64,000 nt of DNA from positions 123,766,123-123,830,122 of the forward strand of contig NC_088202.1 in assembly GCF_037126465.1 (NCBI RefSeq), read 5' to 3'. This document shows positions 1-11,794 of the stretch, piece by piece (within the stretch, counting starts at the first letter, position 1; the number at the start of each line of letters is the position of its first letter). This DNA comes from Ornithodoros turicata (Eukaryota > Arthropoda > Arachnida > Ixodida > Argasidae). The notes beneath the pieces were generated by a model. That model saw only the letters and a program-made list of their open reading frames with translations, did no database searches and was not told where the DNA came from. Made by a program: the position numbers and the translations under genes.

Positions 1-667
1 GAGACGGCTTCTCTAATGGCTCCATCGAGCGCTGTACCAAGCAAAGATCGCTTCTGAGCCATCAAAGGCCCAGGATTACTTCAGCATGGTCTCGCGTGTT
101 ACGCTGACCATAACGCATAGCGTACAGCTTCGCGGCGTTGACTCTCTCAGTGCTCGACCTACCGCCATAGAATAGACTAATGGAAGGAGCTTTACGTGCG
201 AGAAACCGGTGTCGAAACCACCGTGACTGGGCGGCTTCGATAAATTGCTCTGGGTTACTCTCTCCCGCATTCCCTCATTTCTGCTGAAGAACTCAAACAC
301 TTTACTAAGATATGAAGTTGTTGCTGCACAGATCCCTGGTGCAATGTATGACTATGTCAGTGGTATCGTATCGTTTTCAATGCTTGGTCTACTACATTCC
401 CCCGTTGGGCACATCTTTCTTCAAATGTCATCGGTCTAAATTTTTTTTTTTCGCTTTGTATGAAGCGAGGCGTCCATGAATTTTCGAAAGAAGCCTCAAA
501 GCTTCATAGTTTCAGGATTCTACAAGAGAAGGTGGCGTCATCGTGAACTATATGGCGTCGGTGCCCTAGCAACAGCGCGCGTACATCCCCGGTCTCCGCT
601 GCCCGCCCCACGTTGGAAGGCTGAGTATGCGATGGTGGATGCTAGATTACGCACACTGTGACATCAT
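1..667. other. No gene recognised
   Basis: Only short open frames occur here and none resembles a known domain. There is no splice-site pair, repeat or RNA structure that I can support. The next feature to the right is a mariner remnant. Confidence 0.4.
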
Positions 668-874
668 ACGAGGGGCGTTCAGTAAGTTCTTAGCCTAACA
701 TATAAGCGAGAACTCTAGGAGCAAGAGCATCTTTTTCTTTTTTTCTTTCGAATTTGCATTTCCGAACTGGGTCTTTGTGCAGCGTCGGACGTATGGGCTG
801 GCGCATTCTCATGAAGTAGCGATTTTTTTTTGGTTGCTCAATTGACCTTGGCCCTTCTTTTAGATGGCCTCACG

Positions 875-1303
875 CTACCAAAGCAGCACCTGGGCATAAT
901 AGGTCCTTGTTGTGCTAGTTTTGGGCGGTAGGTAATCAATCAGCAGAACGTCATTTTCATTTCCCCAAAAAATATCGCCATGATTTTTCCCGCAGAGGCT
1001 GTCTTGTGCGCCCAGGCCATGCTCATTACAGCTTGCTCTCGGGACCCCAGTGGTAAATTCAGGTCTCACCCCTAGTTACCAACCGCTCGTAAAGGCAGCT
1101 TTCATCAGCGTTCCTCGTGGCTAACATTTCATGGCAACATGGCACTCTATTTTTATACATTTCTGACGTGTCAACATTTGGGACACCCAACGCGAACAGA
1201 CCTTGGACATACCCAAATCTCCGTGCGAGATCGTTTCTACGGACCCAGTACTAATGCCCAATTCCGTAGCAACCTGGGGAAACGTCACACGCTTATTGGT
1301 CAC
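875..1303 (-). pseudogene. Mariner-family transposase remnant
   Basis: Two minus-strand pieces read as mariner (IS630-Tc1-mariner) transposase. The piece at 1121-1303 reads VATELGISTGSVETISHGDL followed by GMSKVCSRWV, the second helix-turn-helix and linker typical of mariners. The piece at 875-1069 contains GDIFWGNENDVLLIDYLPP, which matches the segment around the central catalytic aspartate. The family usually has W-D-x-E-G there, and here the Asp position reads Gly, so the copy is catalytically dead. The pieces are in different frames and stops separate them. A motif ACGAGGGGCGTTCAGTAAG near 670 could be a terminal-repeat remnant, but I found no matching right end. Family assignment is good; the boundaries are not known. 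Confidence 0.75.
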
Positions 1304-1582
1304 TCATATCCACGTCGCCCGTTTTGCGGCACATTTCCTCAGCGGCGACTTCAATTCAGCGACCGACCCGCCCGGCGCGACACGAGATCATGGAACATTT
1401 CAATACCGTCAGTCCCATCGCGTCATACTTAGACTTAGAACGTCTTAAACGCTCCTTGTGCTTTCGCACGAACCCTCGTGCTGTTTCATGGTACATTCGT
1501 GTCACATAGAGAAAGATGATCATGATTATTTTTTATTTACTTACTTATTCCGGGGGTACAAAGTAATGGTTAGTTTGTACAG

Positions 1583-2207
1583 GAAGAGGTGCTGGTGGTG
1601 GTGCTTCTGAAAGGGCTCGCTGTTGGCGGACCCACAGAGGTGGACAACGTCGCGAATAAAGCACGGTTCACATTATTGCATTCGAATACGTGCGTGCAGC
1701 TGCATGCGCATGCGTTGACATTCTTCTTCTTCTTCTACCTGAAGCGCCGCCTATGACTGAATTTGTTTCGCAGGGCGACGCGCAAGTTGGTTACCACGGC
1801 AACCCGCAGCGCTAGCATTTGCACGCATTGGAACGCAACAGTGCAAACCGCACTTGACGCTCTGGGGGAATGTGCGTCCTGGGGCCCGAACTTTTCGTTA
1901 TCCCATAAGGCGCGTTAAATGCATCACTTCGGCCCGTGATTCCCCACGAGCACTTGCGCCACAACGAGCCAAAGCGGCTTTGGAGCACGCGAACTTTATG
2001 TGCAAGTCCGCAGGCTATGTGAAAGCTCAAGATCGGGGCCCCGGGGCCGACTTTTAAGGGAACTGTGCCGACATATGTCTGACAGCGTCTGAGGAAAACC
2101 CAGGAAAACCCCCAGACAGTACAGCCGGCACTGGGATTCGAACACGGGTACCTCCCAGCCTCGATGTGCCATTGCCAGCACGCTAACCACTGAGTCGCGC
2201 GAGCTGG
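1583..2207 (-). mobile_element. tRNA-derived SINE, interrupted by two insertions
   Basis: On the minus strand this starts with a tRNA-like head: box A like TGGTTAGCGTGCTGG, then box B like GTTCGAATCCC. The body contains CTGGGTTTTCCTCAGACGC and CATATGTCGGCACAGTTCCC and is shared with the copies at 21957-22205 and 47128-47313. Compared with the 21957 copy, it is broken by about 166 bp at 1876-2041, flanked by GGGGCCC-like sequence, and by about 190 bp at 1660-1850. The tail is a CACCACCACC-type repeat near 1590. The architecture resembles Ruka-like tick SINEs (recalled family; not searched). It is not a functional tRNA. Confidence 0.8.
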
Positions 2208-2520
2208 TAAACAGGAAGAGGTACCATAGTTGTCCCACAGATATTATGGGAGAATGGAGTGGTAAGACACGTGAATTGGAATGGCATACATTCAGTTGAA
2301 TTCTGACGACAAGAGATTTAGTCCGTAGTGGCACTTTAAGTATCGACAACATCCTCTCATGTCCTTAGTCCTCACGGGTCCAGGAAACCACCGCAAGCGT
2401 AACACTGTTGACTGAATCGTTCTTTATGAAGGGAAGAAGCCGAAAGTTCTACAACACAGACAGGACACAGAAAGACTCATGGGCTAGTCAGTCGGCCACT
2501 AGCTTGAAGTCAGTTGGTAC

Positions 2521-3700
2521 CAGGGTTGCGGTATGGGATCACTCATTCCATTCCAATTCCATTCCGAGGAATGGAGATTTGTGATAATTCCATTCCTTTC
2601 AATTCCTCGGAATGAAAAGGTATTGACAATTACCACTCCTGGAATGGCTTGGCAACCCCATTGCATTCCTTTAATTCCATCAATAAAAGAAAAGGGATCG
2701 GTAACCGTGCTGGGTAGCCCAGCAGTGCTAGAGCAGCGTTTCCCAAACTTTTGGCGGTGACGGACCCCCGGGAGCGATGAGAACTAATTCACGGACCCCC
2801 CCCCCCCCCCCCACACACACACACAAATATACCGGGATACGCGCTGTGGAACACAGCATTGCAGACCGTGTTTAATATGCGCGACAGGGTATAACAAGGT
2901 ACGAAATTACATTTGTGCAGGCATAAACATGGTCAAGTGACTGTCTAGACAGAAGCGAAGTTGACTTCCAACGCCGCGTTCAGTGCGAGATATCATCTGT
3001 AGTGCCACCATCGCTGCAAGAGGTCCGCAGGCTGCCAAATATAAAATGCGCTAAACACAGGAACACTCTCAGTCAGTTCGAACTCGAAGCAAAACGATAT
3101 GACGCACTGTATTTCCCATGCTAGCCAGTGCATAACCAGCAACCTCGTCAGCTGCTGCGTGCTTTCGATACAGCTTCAGAAACGATTCCGGTCTAGTTTC
3201 TTCGTCTTGTTTGTATGTGTATGACGCTGACAAACGTGCATTGCAGGACTTTTCTATCAGAAATTAGAAGCTAGCCGTTGAAGCATGCTTGTAGCAGTTT
3301 TGGAAGTTCTGGGTGTTTGGAAATCGGGCAGCATGTACGAGCGCGTGTTCGTGGGGACGAAAATCCTCACTGAAATGTGAGAGACGGTCGCGGACCCCCA
3401 GGGGTCCGCGGACCACACTTTGGGAAACACTGTGCTAGAGGAGATTGACAATAGATTGACAATAGATTGACAATAAATTACACATCACGGAAAAAGCAAA
3501 AAGACAAGGTTATTTCGCCCTTGACCGTGTGGCACCCAGATCAGTCCATTCCAATTCCATTCCGCCTGCGAAAAAAATGCCTAATTCCATTCCATTCAGG
3601 GCAGTTTCCGCCATTCCATTCCAATTCCATTCCGGGCTCTGATAAATCTGGAATCATTCCGGAATCATTCCAACTCCGGAATGGCAACTCCGCAACCCTG
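2521..3700. mobile_element. hAT-like element saturated with GGAATTCCATTCC motifs
   Basis: The ends are inverted: CAGGGTTGCGG at 2521 and CCGCAACCCTG ending at 3700. They are flanked by 8-bp near-identical direct repeats, GTTGGTAC (2513-2520) and ATTGGTAC (3701-3708), as expected of hAT transposons. Both halves (2540-2680 and 3540-3690) are filled with variants of ATTCCATTCCAATTCC and GGAATGG in both orientations. There is no transposase frame, so it is non-autonomous. A second element (2734-3432) is inserted inside it. The superfamily call rests on the target-site length and CAG ends. Confidence 0.75.
2734..3432. mobile_element. Nested hAT-type MITE with exact 8-bp target duplication
   Basis: The ends are CAGCGTTTCCCAAACTTT at the left and CACACTTTGGGAAACACTG at the right. 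They are imperfect inverted repeats starting with CAG. The flanks are an exact 8-bp duplication TGCTAGAG (2726-2733 and 3433-3440). The left part contains a C17 run followed by a (CA)n tract at about 2796-2826. It has no coding capacity. It sits inside the older element 2521-3700, which dates the two insertions relative to each other. Confidence 0.85.
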
Positions 3701-3710
3701 ATTGGTACCA

Positions 3711-5680
3711 TCGAGCAGAATGACAGATGAAAGAGAAAAGGCAGCAGAAAGGTCGATCGATTGATTGAGAAATAAAAAAAAAATATGCAGAAAGAATTCA
3801 GCGGTGGATCAGTTACTAAAATATTAAATAGGTAAACAAGGAAAAAAAAGTGCTGCAGTTGATTCTACGCCATGTGAAAAATCGCAGCGCGGGTAACAAA
3901 TAGAATTTCCTCGGTGGAAGTAAGAATGGCAACGCCACTCGAGTCACTTTCAACGGCTTTCGTAGAAAAGAAAGTATTTGGAATAGCGCAACATCGATAC
4001 TATGCTTATCGGGCTCTTACTAGCCTATGTCAAACTAATCAACTCAAACTCTAGCAAATTCGCCACAAACTCATCTAACGAGGACAAGGGATTGAGTTCC
4101 ACCACGGACTAGATAATGCTGTCACTCTTCGTTTCGCTCTGAAGAGCCCGCACTTGAGCACGATTCCCGACTTCCAATGGGTCACGTTTATTAGCTAAAT
4201 TCTTTCTGCCTTACCTCTACCATGGCTAATGGTGCACAGTTGGGAGAGCAAAGAAGCTGTATTTGGGAGTCGCACGTATGACTTCCATGGGAAATTTCCA
4301 AGTGGTGTAAACTTGGCGGATGAATTGAGAAATTAAATGCGCTAGATGCCCAGAAAAAAAAATTAACATTCACGCAGAAACAAAAGAGGAAACTAATCAA
4401 ACGAAAGTGATAACCACACTCGAGGCAGCGGTTTCACCATCTAATACGATAATTTTATAGGAGAAACGGTAGCTAATTTTTTTTTGCCACAAAAGGAGCT
4501 TGAATGGAATAGAATGAGTGCAAAAAAAAAAAGGCGCAGAAAGTCGGGAATTATTTCAGTATACTTCTACGTGTTACAAGAAAAAGAAAAAAAAAACTCA
4601 AATGACATTCATTCGACAATTATATTGACAATATTGACAATATATTGGGTGCTCCATTCAAATCCAACAGCAATACCGTTGAAAGATGGCCTTTGGTGAG
4701 CCCTATACATGCAACTGGTCGCGGTCGATAAACAACCAAGATTATGACCGCCAACATGAGTTCATTAATATTTTACGTGAATGAAATTCTAGGCATTTTA
4801 TAATCCGCAATAATGTCTTACTGCGACGACGTCGTCTTGAGTGACCGGTGAAGGGCATTGCCACAGCGTGTCATCAACACACTTTGTGCCCATGCGGGCT
4901 TCACTTATGTGTGAACTGGCCAAAACCTATAGCATGGAACGGCACGTACTCCCCTTTCAACTTGACATGTGGCAAAGTCACGACGCTGGAAGGTCTAAAT
5001 TTTAGATTCAATACAAGAGCTAGCGGAGGGCCTATCAACGGCACAGAGCACATCAGTGATGCAATTTCGTTGATGAAAGTAAAATGTTTCGACGGAGACC
5101 AAGTTTTGTGGGTCTCCTCACACCTTACTCCACTGGAATCACCTTACGTACCTTGACACCCATCTGACGCGACCAACCTCATTCTGCGCGCTCAAAATAT
5201 CCAGACCACCCCTTCACGGTTCACACGGTAGCGTAAAACGTGCCCCGAAGTTACCATCTCGTTCCAGGCAATAAGTGTTTCCGCCACCGTGTCAGAACAG
5301 GTCGGGTGTTGCAAGCTCAATTTGACGCACAGGCGGCGAATATTTTATGAAGAAAAATAGAAGGGCGATGGGGTACGCAGCGTGTCGACAGGAGAACCAC
5401 CAATCTGCATGATATTCTGAGAGGGTGCATATATGCATGACATGGCGACGCAGGAACGCCCTTCGCGACCAGAAGCGCCGTTACCTCAGCACTCAAGGAA
5501 CGCACTTCCTTGTACTTCAACTTTGCGTTAGATTGCCTTTGTTTTTAAATATTTCCAGGTAACCGGCACTTTTCGTGATACCTTTCTTCTTGTTCTTTTT
5601 GACTGTTTTTTTGGATTTAGGAGGAGACATAATCAGATGTTCTTATCGAGCCATTTTGTCGCAAGCGGTGATGTGAATTT
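3711..5680. other. No gene recognised
   Basis: AT-rich sequence with several A or T runs and only short open frames. The frame at 4848-5156 has no recognisable domain, splice sites or compositional support. I see no repeat family here that recurs in the window. Confidence 0.4.
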
Positions 5681-5682
5681 GT

Positions 5683-6260
5683 CGACACAGATCAGATTCA
5701 AATCAAATCCCAGTTTTGCTCGCGACAATAAATCCAATCTAAATCGAGCCTGGATTTAAATTGCCCTCGGTAAATCAAATCGTTTTGAATCCGGATTTAT
5801 ATTTTCTATGTCAAACGAAATCCTATTTTAAATCTGGATTTGTCGAATCCGCTACCGAGTCCGGAAAGTCGGCTCTCTGAAAAAGCACAATTGAAAAACT
5901 TAGTGTTGTCCTCGAGATGTAAAAATGACTCGGAATCGACCGCCATTATAACTATCTCAGATAACAGCAGTAGCGTAACAAGTATTTCACACTCAGAGCA
6001 GCGAGCGATGAATAATTGCGTGATTGATTGACACAGAGAGATGCAGCACATAACCCGAATAGCGTTTGATATTATTTAAAAGAATGGAAACAGCAAAGCG
6101 AAAGCTCTGGAGAATGATTATGGGTCATTTATCGTGCATGGTTTTATTTGAATCGAAACCCAGCTGCAAAAACATGATTCAATTCATGTCCAAATCCCAC
6201 CGTTTCATTGACCTTTAACCAAATCCAAATCAAATCCACAGTCACTTTCACGTGAATTTA
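5683..6260. repeat. Element filled with AAATCAAATCC / GGATTTAAATC motifs
   Basis: Variants of AAATCAAATCC, AATCCAATC and the inverse GGATTTAAAT cluster at 5690-5860 and again at 6130-6260, with an unrelated core between them. This layout, with dense motifs at both ends in both orientations, matches the other motif-saturated elements in this window. I could not define terminal repeats or a target duplication, so the boundaries are approximate and the transposon class is unknown. Confidence 0.55.
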
Positions 6261-7175
6261 ATTCCGGACCTAAACCAAATGTAGTTGTATTAAGTTCACA
6301 ATACTGGTCGCAAAATTGCGGAGTTTTTCCCTCCCTTCCTCCGCTTTATGCAGTCTTAATCAAACACAGTGATACGGGGGGGGGGGGGGGGGTAATGTTG
6401 GGTAGACGACACAGTGATACAGAAAAATGTTGAACGGAATGCAGGAACAAGTAACTGCAGATGGAATCCTGCATAGGTCAATAAGGAGCCACTTTAGCGT
6501 CATCAACATACGTACGAAGACGGGAAGACACCACAGCAATATCATAGCACTGCCCTCGGCAGTGCCAGGCGCGGAAGTGATTCAGTCCCATTATGGTAAT
6601 TTATTCGAATTCTTACAATCGCTACGTGTCCGAGACAGCACTCCAATTCAAGACGAAGCACGTCCAGGTCATTTAGTCTAACATAAGATCACGAATCTCG
6701 CAAAAAGTTATGCGGGAATTATGCGAAGCTACATGCACTATAAATGACTTACCGTAAAGCATGAAGTAAGAATGATGACGGCATGCACACATTTCGAAGG
6801 AATATGAAGAACAGCCCCCTAAGCTTCTTGAGACATTAACGTCGTAACCGCACTCACAAAAGATAATGTTATTGCACTTAAAACTGCGCTTTTCATCTTC
6901 GACCTGCTGATGAATTGGACGTCTAAGTAGAAAAGCGCATTAGCCGTTTGCCGAAACGCACACGAGCACGAGAAGGCAGTACTTCATATCTGGGGTGCAT
7001 TTTGGATAGTTCAACATACTTCAAGTGTTACAAGCCGAGACGGGCGCTTCGATTACTTTTTCTTTCTTCTCAGGAACAACGAAGAAGAAACGCTCACTAG
7101 CTACCCTCGGATTTCAAGCGAGATAAAGTTCAAAATGAATGCGTCAGCGAGACACGTTTATTTTTCGGTTATTTT
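6261..7175. other. No gene recognised; one poly(G) tract
   Basis: A G16-18 homopolymer lies near 6376-6393. Short open frames on both strands lack domain similarity. Nothing else can be supported. Confidence 0.4.
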
Positions 7176-7179
7176 TCGC

Positions 7180-7410
7180 TAAACACGGTGAGGCGCCATT
7201 TCTCTGCCGCGCCGCCTCAAAGTGGAAGAAGTGGCAGCCGTGCCGTGACTGAGGGAGGTGACACGCGTGCGAATCGAATCTCAGTACCGGCCGTAATTTA
7301 CAATCTATGTGTTTTTCCTGGGTTTTCCTTACGTGCTCCGAAAGGAAGATGTGCAGATGTCTGCACAGCTCCTATCCGTGTTCAATTTAAGAAGGAAAAG
7401 AGATCTAGTC
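7180..7410 (+). mobile_element. Degenerate SINE-like copy
   Basis: At 7270-7300 a box-B-like GAATCGAATCTCAGTACCGG is followed by TTTTTCCTGGGTTTTCCTTA (7313-7332) and CAGATGTCTGCACAGCTCC. This order matches the SINE at 21957-22205, but the copy is diverged. It is followed by AATTTAAGAAGGAAAAGAGA, which recurs inverted at about 7650-7685. Confidence 0.5.
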
Positions 7411-7690
7411 CGCCAGCTCTCAAAATATTACTGCGTCGCAGATAGGATGGCTGTACACAAAGAGGTCACGCTCCCTCCTGCGCCAGATAATGTAATCCAT
7501 CATAGTCACTCTGCTTCCGTATTGGCTATTAAGACTGGCTGCATGACAGTATACGCTGCGGCAGAAAGTGCGCTCTCCTAAAGGTGGCGCTACATTATTT
7601 CTCCTGGGGCGGTATTGCGTCTCCTTATCTCCAACGGCGTATGTAGTTGACGAACTAGATTTATTTTCCTTCTTAAGTTGAACAAGGCTA
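7379..7690. repeat. Inverted pair of AACTTAAGAAGGAAAA segments
   Basis: About 40 bp at 7379-7420, centred on TTTAAGAAGGAAAAGAGATC, recur as an imperfect inverse at 7645-7690 (TTTTCCTTCTTAAGTTGAAC). The spacer of about 230 bp holds no gene. This could be two opposed copies of a dispersed repeat or a degraded foldback element. Confidence 0.5.
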
Positions 7691-8835
7691 TATGACGTCG
7701 GGCACACGATCCCAGGCCGCCATATCGCCAGGTAGCGCACCCGGCAATAAAGGTACAACAAAGCCTTACGTCCAACCCACCGGCCAATCTGCACACTGGG
7801 TACTACTCGTTCCGGACAGGAGGCATCGGCAGAGTTGCTGCACATATCGTGCAAAATGTTTTAATTTCCACTCGCTCGCATTATTCGTGGGAAGTCGTTA
7901 GGTTTTGACATAAATGTGAAGAGAGGTAAATCAGCTTAAAATTAACCTTCTTATCCTAATTAAACCAAACTAAATTAACCTATGGTAGTTTGGTCAGCTT
8001 GAATCGCTGTGCTTGAGTTAGCGACAGTTTGTACGTGGGCTTCGCAACTGATAGAATGGCATGAATGCAAGCTAGCTTGCGGTTATCTAGCTAGTTGTCT
8101 TCGTGCCGCATACTCTTCGATAGCCAGTGAGAAGCCTCGGGATTGAGAACTGTGTTGGAAGGCGTTTTTCGTGATGCCGCCCATCATTATGGTTTTTGCT
8201 CGATACTGCGAAGGGAAACAGCTCACATGAACTTTCTCCTGTTGAAAAACGCCAGCTTCGCTTCACTTTAATTTGCTTTGGTTCGATTCGTTTTGATACA
8301 GCTGAGAATAGAAAGCGTTTGAATGCGCCACATATAAAGTTACTGTTCCTGCGTTGCAACAACCACACCTTTGTTTATATTCGCGTCGCTGCTTTCTGTG
8401 CAGTTAAACAAGGCACCTGATATTCACCCAGTGGAAAAGCAAAGGACAGCAAAATAGGTGAAGGGGCCTTATCGGTCAGGATCATAAGACATATTCTACG
8501 GCGTGGCATCGCTGGAATCTCTGCTAAATATGGGGGTGACCCTGCTAGATATAGGGGGGGGGGGGGACACTTTGCTATACGTTATGCCGATTGAATTACA
8601 GGGCGGTTGATTGCATTGATATAAACCTGCGTTCTAGGTTCTACAGCAAAGGGGGTAATTCGCTACGACAGTTTGTCTCTGCGCAGGGGAAAGTTTGGCA
8701 ATACGGAATATTGGTGACGAAGTGGCTGTCCTCTCACAAAGCAGCTACAAGGAAGCTTCAACCCCATTATTTGGGAGAGGGACCAATGAGGCCACTTCAT
8801 GGGCAAAAGGGGAAAGAGGCAAACAGGGGATCTGC

Positions 8836-9051
8836 CTAGACAGCTGACATACTTGCATAGCCTACAGTAGACGTTTTTAAATATCTTTCTGACGTGCAGG
8901 ATGTCACAGGTATTGTGAGTACAATTCGAAGAAGTTTAACAACGTTTGGTAGTTGCGTCCGTAGTGGTTCGCCTTCCTTTCTCGACACTTGGACTGTGGA
9001 AAAACTGTGGAATGTGTGACAATACATTAGCTGGGAAGCGTTGGAACACAA
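8836..9051 (-). pseudogene. hAT transposase C-terminal (dimerisation) remnant
   Basis: A minus-strand frame contains LPNVVKLLRIVLTIPVTSCT followed by SERYLKTST. This matches the hAT-family C-terminal dimerisation segment, in which a hydrophobic helix is followed by P-V-T/S-S-C/A-x-x-E-R-x-F-S. The usual S-F-S after SER is altered. No upstream catalytic domain or zinc finger can be read, so this is a fragment. It shows that hAT transposases have been active in this genome, consistent with the hAT-like non-autonomous elements at 2521-3700. Confidence 0.75.
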
Positions 9052-9059
9052 AAACTTGC

Positions 9060-9718
9060 CCGATGGCAGTTATTCTACAGCGGAACATCCATGGGAGGTA
9101 CTTTGGGTTATAAATAAGACGTCAGTCACTGATCTGATAGATAGAGATCAGTGGTCGTAACCCGGCTTCTCACCGTCTTTTCCGGAAGAAGCTTCGGACT
9201 CGTGCTTGAAGGATATTGCTACTCAACATAAGTGACCATTTTTACCCTGTAAGATTTGAAGTATCATGAAGTTAGGGAGTTTCTCTCCTCAAGGAGTATG
9301 AAGACGAACTCCAGTGCCGCATAAAACATATGGACGATGTATCTCCTTGGAGTGTAGCAACTGGTGAGAAAAAAACTGGCGAGGCTGTTCATAATACAAA
9401 GAGAACAAAGTCCATTAGTGGTAAAGGCACCCGGACCGATAAGTAAAATACTGCTTAAGGCTATGCGGTGGCGCCGGTGGTCATAGCGGAGACGATATTG
9501 CTGAGATCCGTGATTTAGTGCGAGTTATAATGGAAGCCAGCCCCGCGACAGCTTTCAAATGAAACGTGTGACAGAAATAAGCAGCAGCCCCGAAACAGAT
9601 TGTCTCGAATGTCACGTGCATGGGTAATTAAAAAAAACGCGCAGTTCCGAGGTGATACACAGGAAGTTAATAGCTTCAGCTTGTACCAGTGGATGCGACA
9701 AAAACAACCGAGTGAAAT
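9060..9718. other. No gene recognised
   Basis: Unique-looking sequence with short frames only. It ends at the target-site duplication of the LINE insertion (GCTAGTGCTT, 9720-9729). Confidence 0.35.
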
Positions 9719-9814
9719 CGCTAGTGCTTCGGGGGGGGGGGGGGGGGATATGTTTATTGAAAAAAAAAACGAGGAAAGGTTAGTCAGGCATAGACCGAGT
9801 TGCTATTCCTTTCA

Positions 9815-10110
9815 TAAAAAGAAAACGAAAAAACAGGAAGAAAACGAAACAGAAGAAGAAAACGAAAACAGGAAAGAAAACGAAAAAAATGGAAAGAAAA
9901 CGAAAACAGGAAAGAAAACGAAAAAAATGGAAAGAAAACGAAAAAAAGGAAAGAAAACGAAAAAAGGAAAGAAAACGAAAAGAAAGAAAGAAAACGAAAA
10001 CAGGAAAGAAAACGAAAAAAATGGAAAGAAAACGAAAAAAAAGGAAAGAAAACGAAAAAAGGAAAGAAAACGAAAAGAAAGAAAGAAAACGAATAAAAAA
10101 AGAGAGAAAA
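9815..10110. repeat. Purine microsatellite (GAAAACGAAAAA type)
   Basis: About 300 bp of GGAAAGAAAACGAAAA-type units fill the LINE 3' untranslated region. Open frames through this tract on both strands (Lys/Arg/Glu-rich on +, Phe/Ser-rich on -) are repeat translations and not genes. The related 3' region at 19140-19260 has only a short CTTTCTTTCTTTTT tract, so the array expanded in this copy. Confidence 0.9.
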
Positions 10111-10150
10111 GAAACACGCACATACATACAGACAGATACACAAAAGGGCC

Positions 10151-11760
10151 TTAGAGGCTGGTCGAGAGGCCGGTGGCACGGAGAAAGCTCAAGAGGGCAG
10201 TCGTAACTGCCCCCTGATTGTGCAGGACCGGGCCCATCAGGGTGGCCAAAGAGACGTTAGGGTAGCCAAGTCGTCGCAAGTGGCGTTGGAAGACGAGTCT
10301 TTGTGAGAGGTACCGGTTACAGGACAGGAGGCAGTGCTCCATGTCGGCTTCCACACAACAAGTTGCGCAATTGGGAAAGTTCGTCTGGCGCATTTTATAC
10401 AGGAGTGAGGGTGTCCGTGCAACATTCATTCGAAGACGGTGGAGGAGGGATTCTTCAGCTCTATTGCACCGGCAGGCAATAGTAAAGTCCTGCAGTGGGT
10501 CAATGAGACGTACGAAATGATGATATGAGGTAGAGTCCGCTCGGAACTGCCGGGTACGGACACAGCACCACCGGCGAATGTGCAGGGAGCAGACAGAGAT
10601 CGTTAGGGCCAGAGGGGTGGCAGGGAGAGCTCTGGTAGATGTTGCGTCTCTTGCTATTGTGTCTGCGCGGGTGTTACCAAGAAGGCCTACGTGTCCCGGG
10701 ATCCGGTGAAGCGCCACAAAATGACCAGTTGCCGCGAGTTGTGTCAGTGCTTGTGGTATGAGCGTGTGGAGAGTGCATATGGTGCAGGAGCGAAACGAGA
10801 GCAGCAGATCCAGTGAAGCCTTGCTGTCAGTCAGAACAACCCGCTGTACAGCCGGCAGACCAAGCAGGTGCTGTAGAGCCGACAGGATGCCGAGGAGTTT
10901 TGCTTCCATAGAAGCCATTTGGGTATGGGAGGACAAAAGCTTACTGAAAGGCACTGTCAGGGATATAGAATGCAGCATCCGAGCTGTCTGTCGTGACTGA
11001 CCCGTCCGTGTATACCTGGCGATGGTTCTGATACGTGGAGTGCAGAAAATGGAGAGCGAGTTGGAAGGCTACAAGTGCGGGAGTGTCACGCTTGCGCTGA
11101 AGACCGGGGATGGTGGACCAGATATCAGGACGCGCAAGGGTCCAGATTGCTGGCGCATAGTTGGGAGTGGTTGAGGAGGAAGGGAGATGATCCTTCAGGC
11201 GGGCGATGGCCTTGCCGAAAGCTAAGTCACGGCATTCGTCGTCAATATGGCAACGATAGTGGTAAAGGTGACTGGTGAGATAGCGAGAATATACTCGAAG
11301 TGTATCAGCATCCCGCAGAAGGGGGACAGGCGTCTCCCGTGCTTCAGCAAGAGTACAGTAAGTCTCTGATGTTCGTGGTACTCCCAGACAAATGCGAAGG
11401 CCGCGGGCCTGGATGTTAAGTAGCTCGCGCTCCTGTGTTTGGCTGAGGGCATGCAAGATAGGGAGGCTGTAGCGCAGTGTCCCCAACACGAGGGCCGGAT
11501 GGACGCGATGAAGGTCAGAGCAAGACGGGCCCCAGGACGCACCAGCAATACGTCTGAGGACGTGAACTGAGGCAGCCGCCTTTGTGGTAATCATCTTCAC
11601 ATGGCGGGACCACGTTAGGTCGCGATCAAGTATTATACCCAGGTATCAGCATGAAGTGGCGAAAGTCAGAGGGGAGCCGTCAAGGTAGAGCGGATACCTG
11701 CGGAAGCATTTGCGCGAGAACGCCATTGCAACTTTTCGTCGCCGGTGAGACTGTTAGGCC
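10151..11760 (-). pseudogene. LINE ORF2 C-terminal part: RT thumb, RNase H, CCHC-like tail (frameshifted)
   Basis: Reading down the minus strand, YLGIILDRDLTWSRHV (about 11590-11645) is the end of a reverse transcriptase. A stop lies just before it. An RT-connection region follows at 10941-11600. RNase H comes next: the first acidic residue is in VYTDGS, the second in ASMEAKL and the third in LTDSKASL, followed by HRIPGHVGLLGNTRAD. A frameshift near 10960 separates YTDGS from the rest. The C-terminal end has NCATCCVEADMEHCLLSC, a cysteine/histidine knuckle seen at the end of RNase H-bearing LINEs (I/R1-like clades). The frame stops at 10151. It is non-functional because of truncation, one stop and one frameshift. 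Confidence 0.88.
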
Positions 11761-11794
11761 ACGGAAGGCAAGATAGGTGGTAAGCTAGTACTTG

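Larger units (their letters stand above)
9731..11783 (-). mobile_element. 5'-truncated non-LTR retrotransposon (LINE) insertion with poly(C) tail
   Basis: The insertion runs on the minus strand. Its 3' end is a C17 tail (G17 at 9731-9747), preceded in LINE orientation by CAATAAACATAT, a poly(A)-signal-like motif. Flanking direct repeats GCTAGTGCTT (9720-9729) and GCTAGTACTT (11784-11793) differ at one base and look like a target-site duplication. The 3' untranslated part recurs at 19140-19260, and diverged at 47425-47527. The coding part is described separately. It is truncated at the 5' end, since only the end of the reverse transcriptase and the RNase H region remain. Confidence 0.8.

Noticed and set aside
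7420..7854. 144-codon minus-strand frame
   Set aside because: It runs through the inverted AACTTAAGAAGG repeats and shows no domain; likely chance within repeat sequence.
8836..9051. Host zinc-finger or dimerisation gene
   Set aside because: The motif is the hAT transposase C-terminus, and no other exon is readable.
9600..10206. Long Lys/Arg/Glu-rich frame on + and Phe/Ser-rich frames on -
   Set aside because: They are translations of the GAAAACGAAAAA microsatellite in the LINE 3' region.
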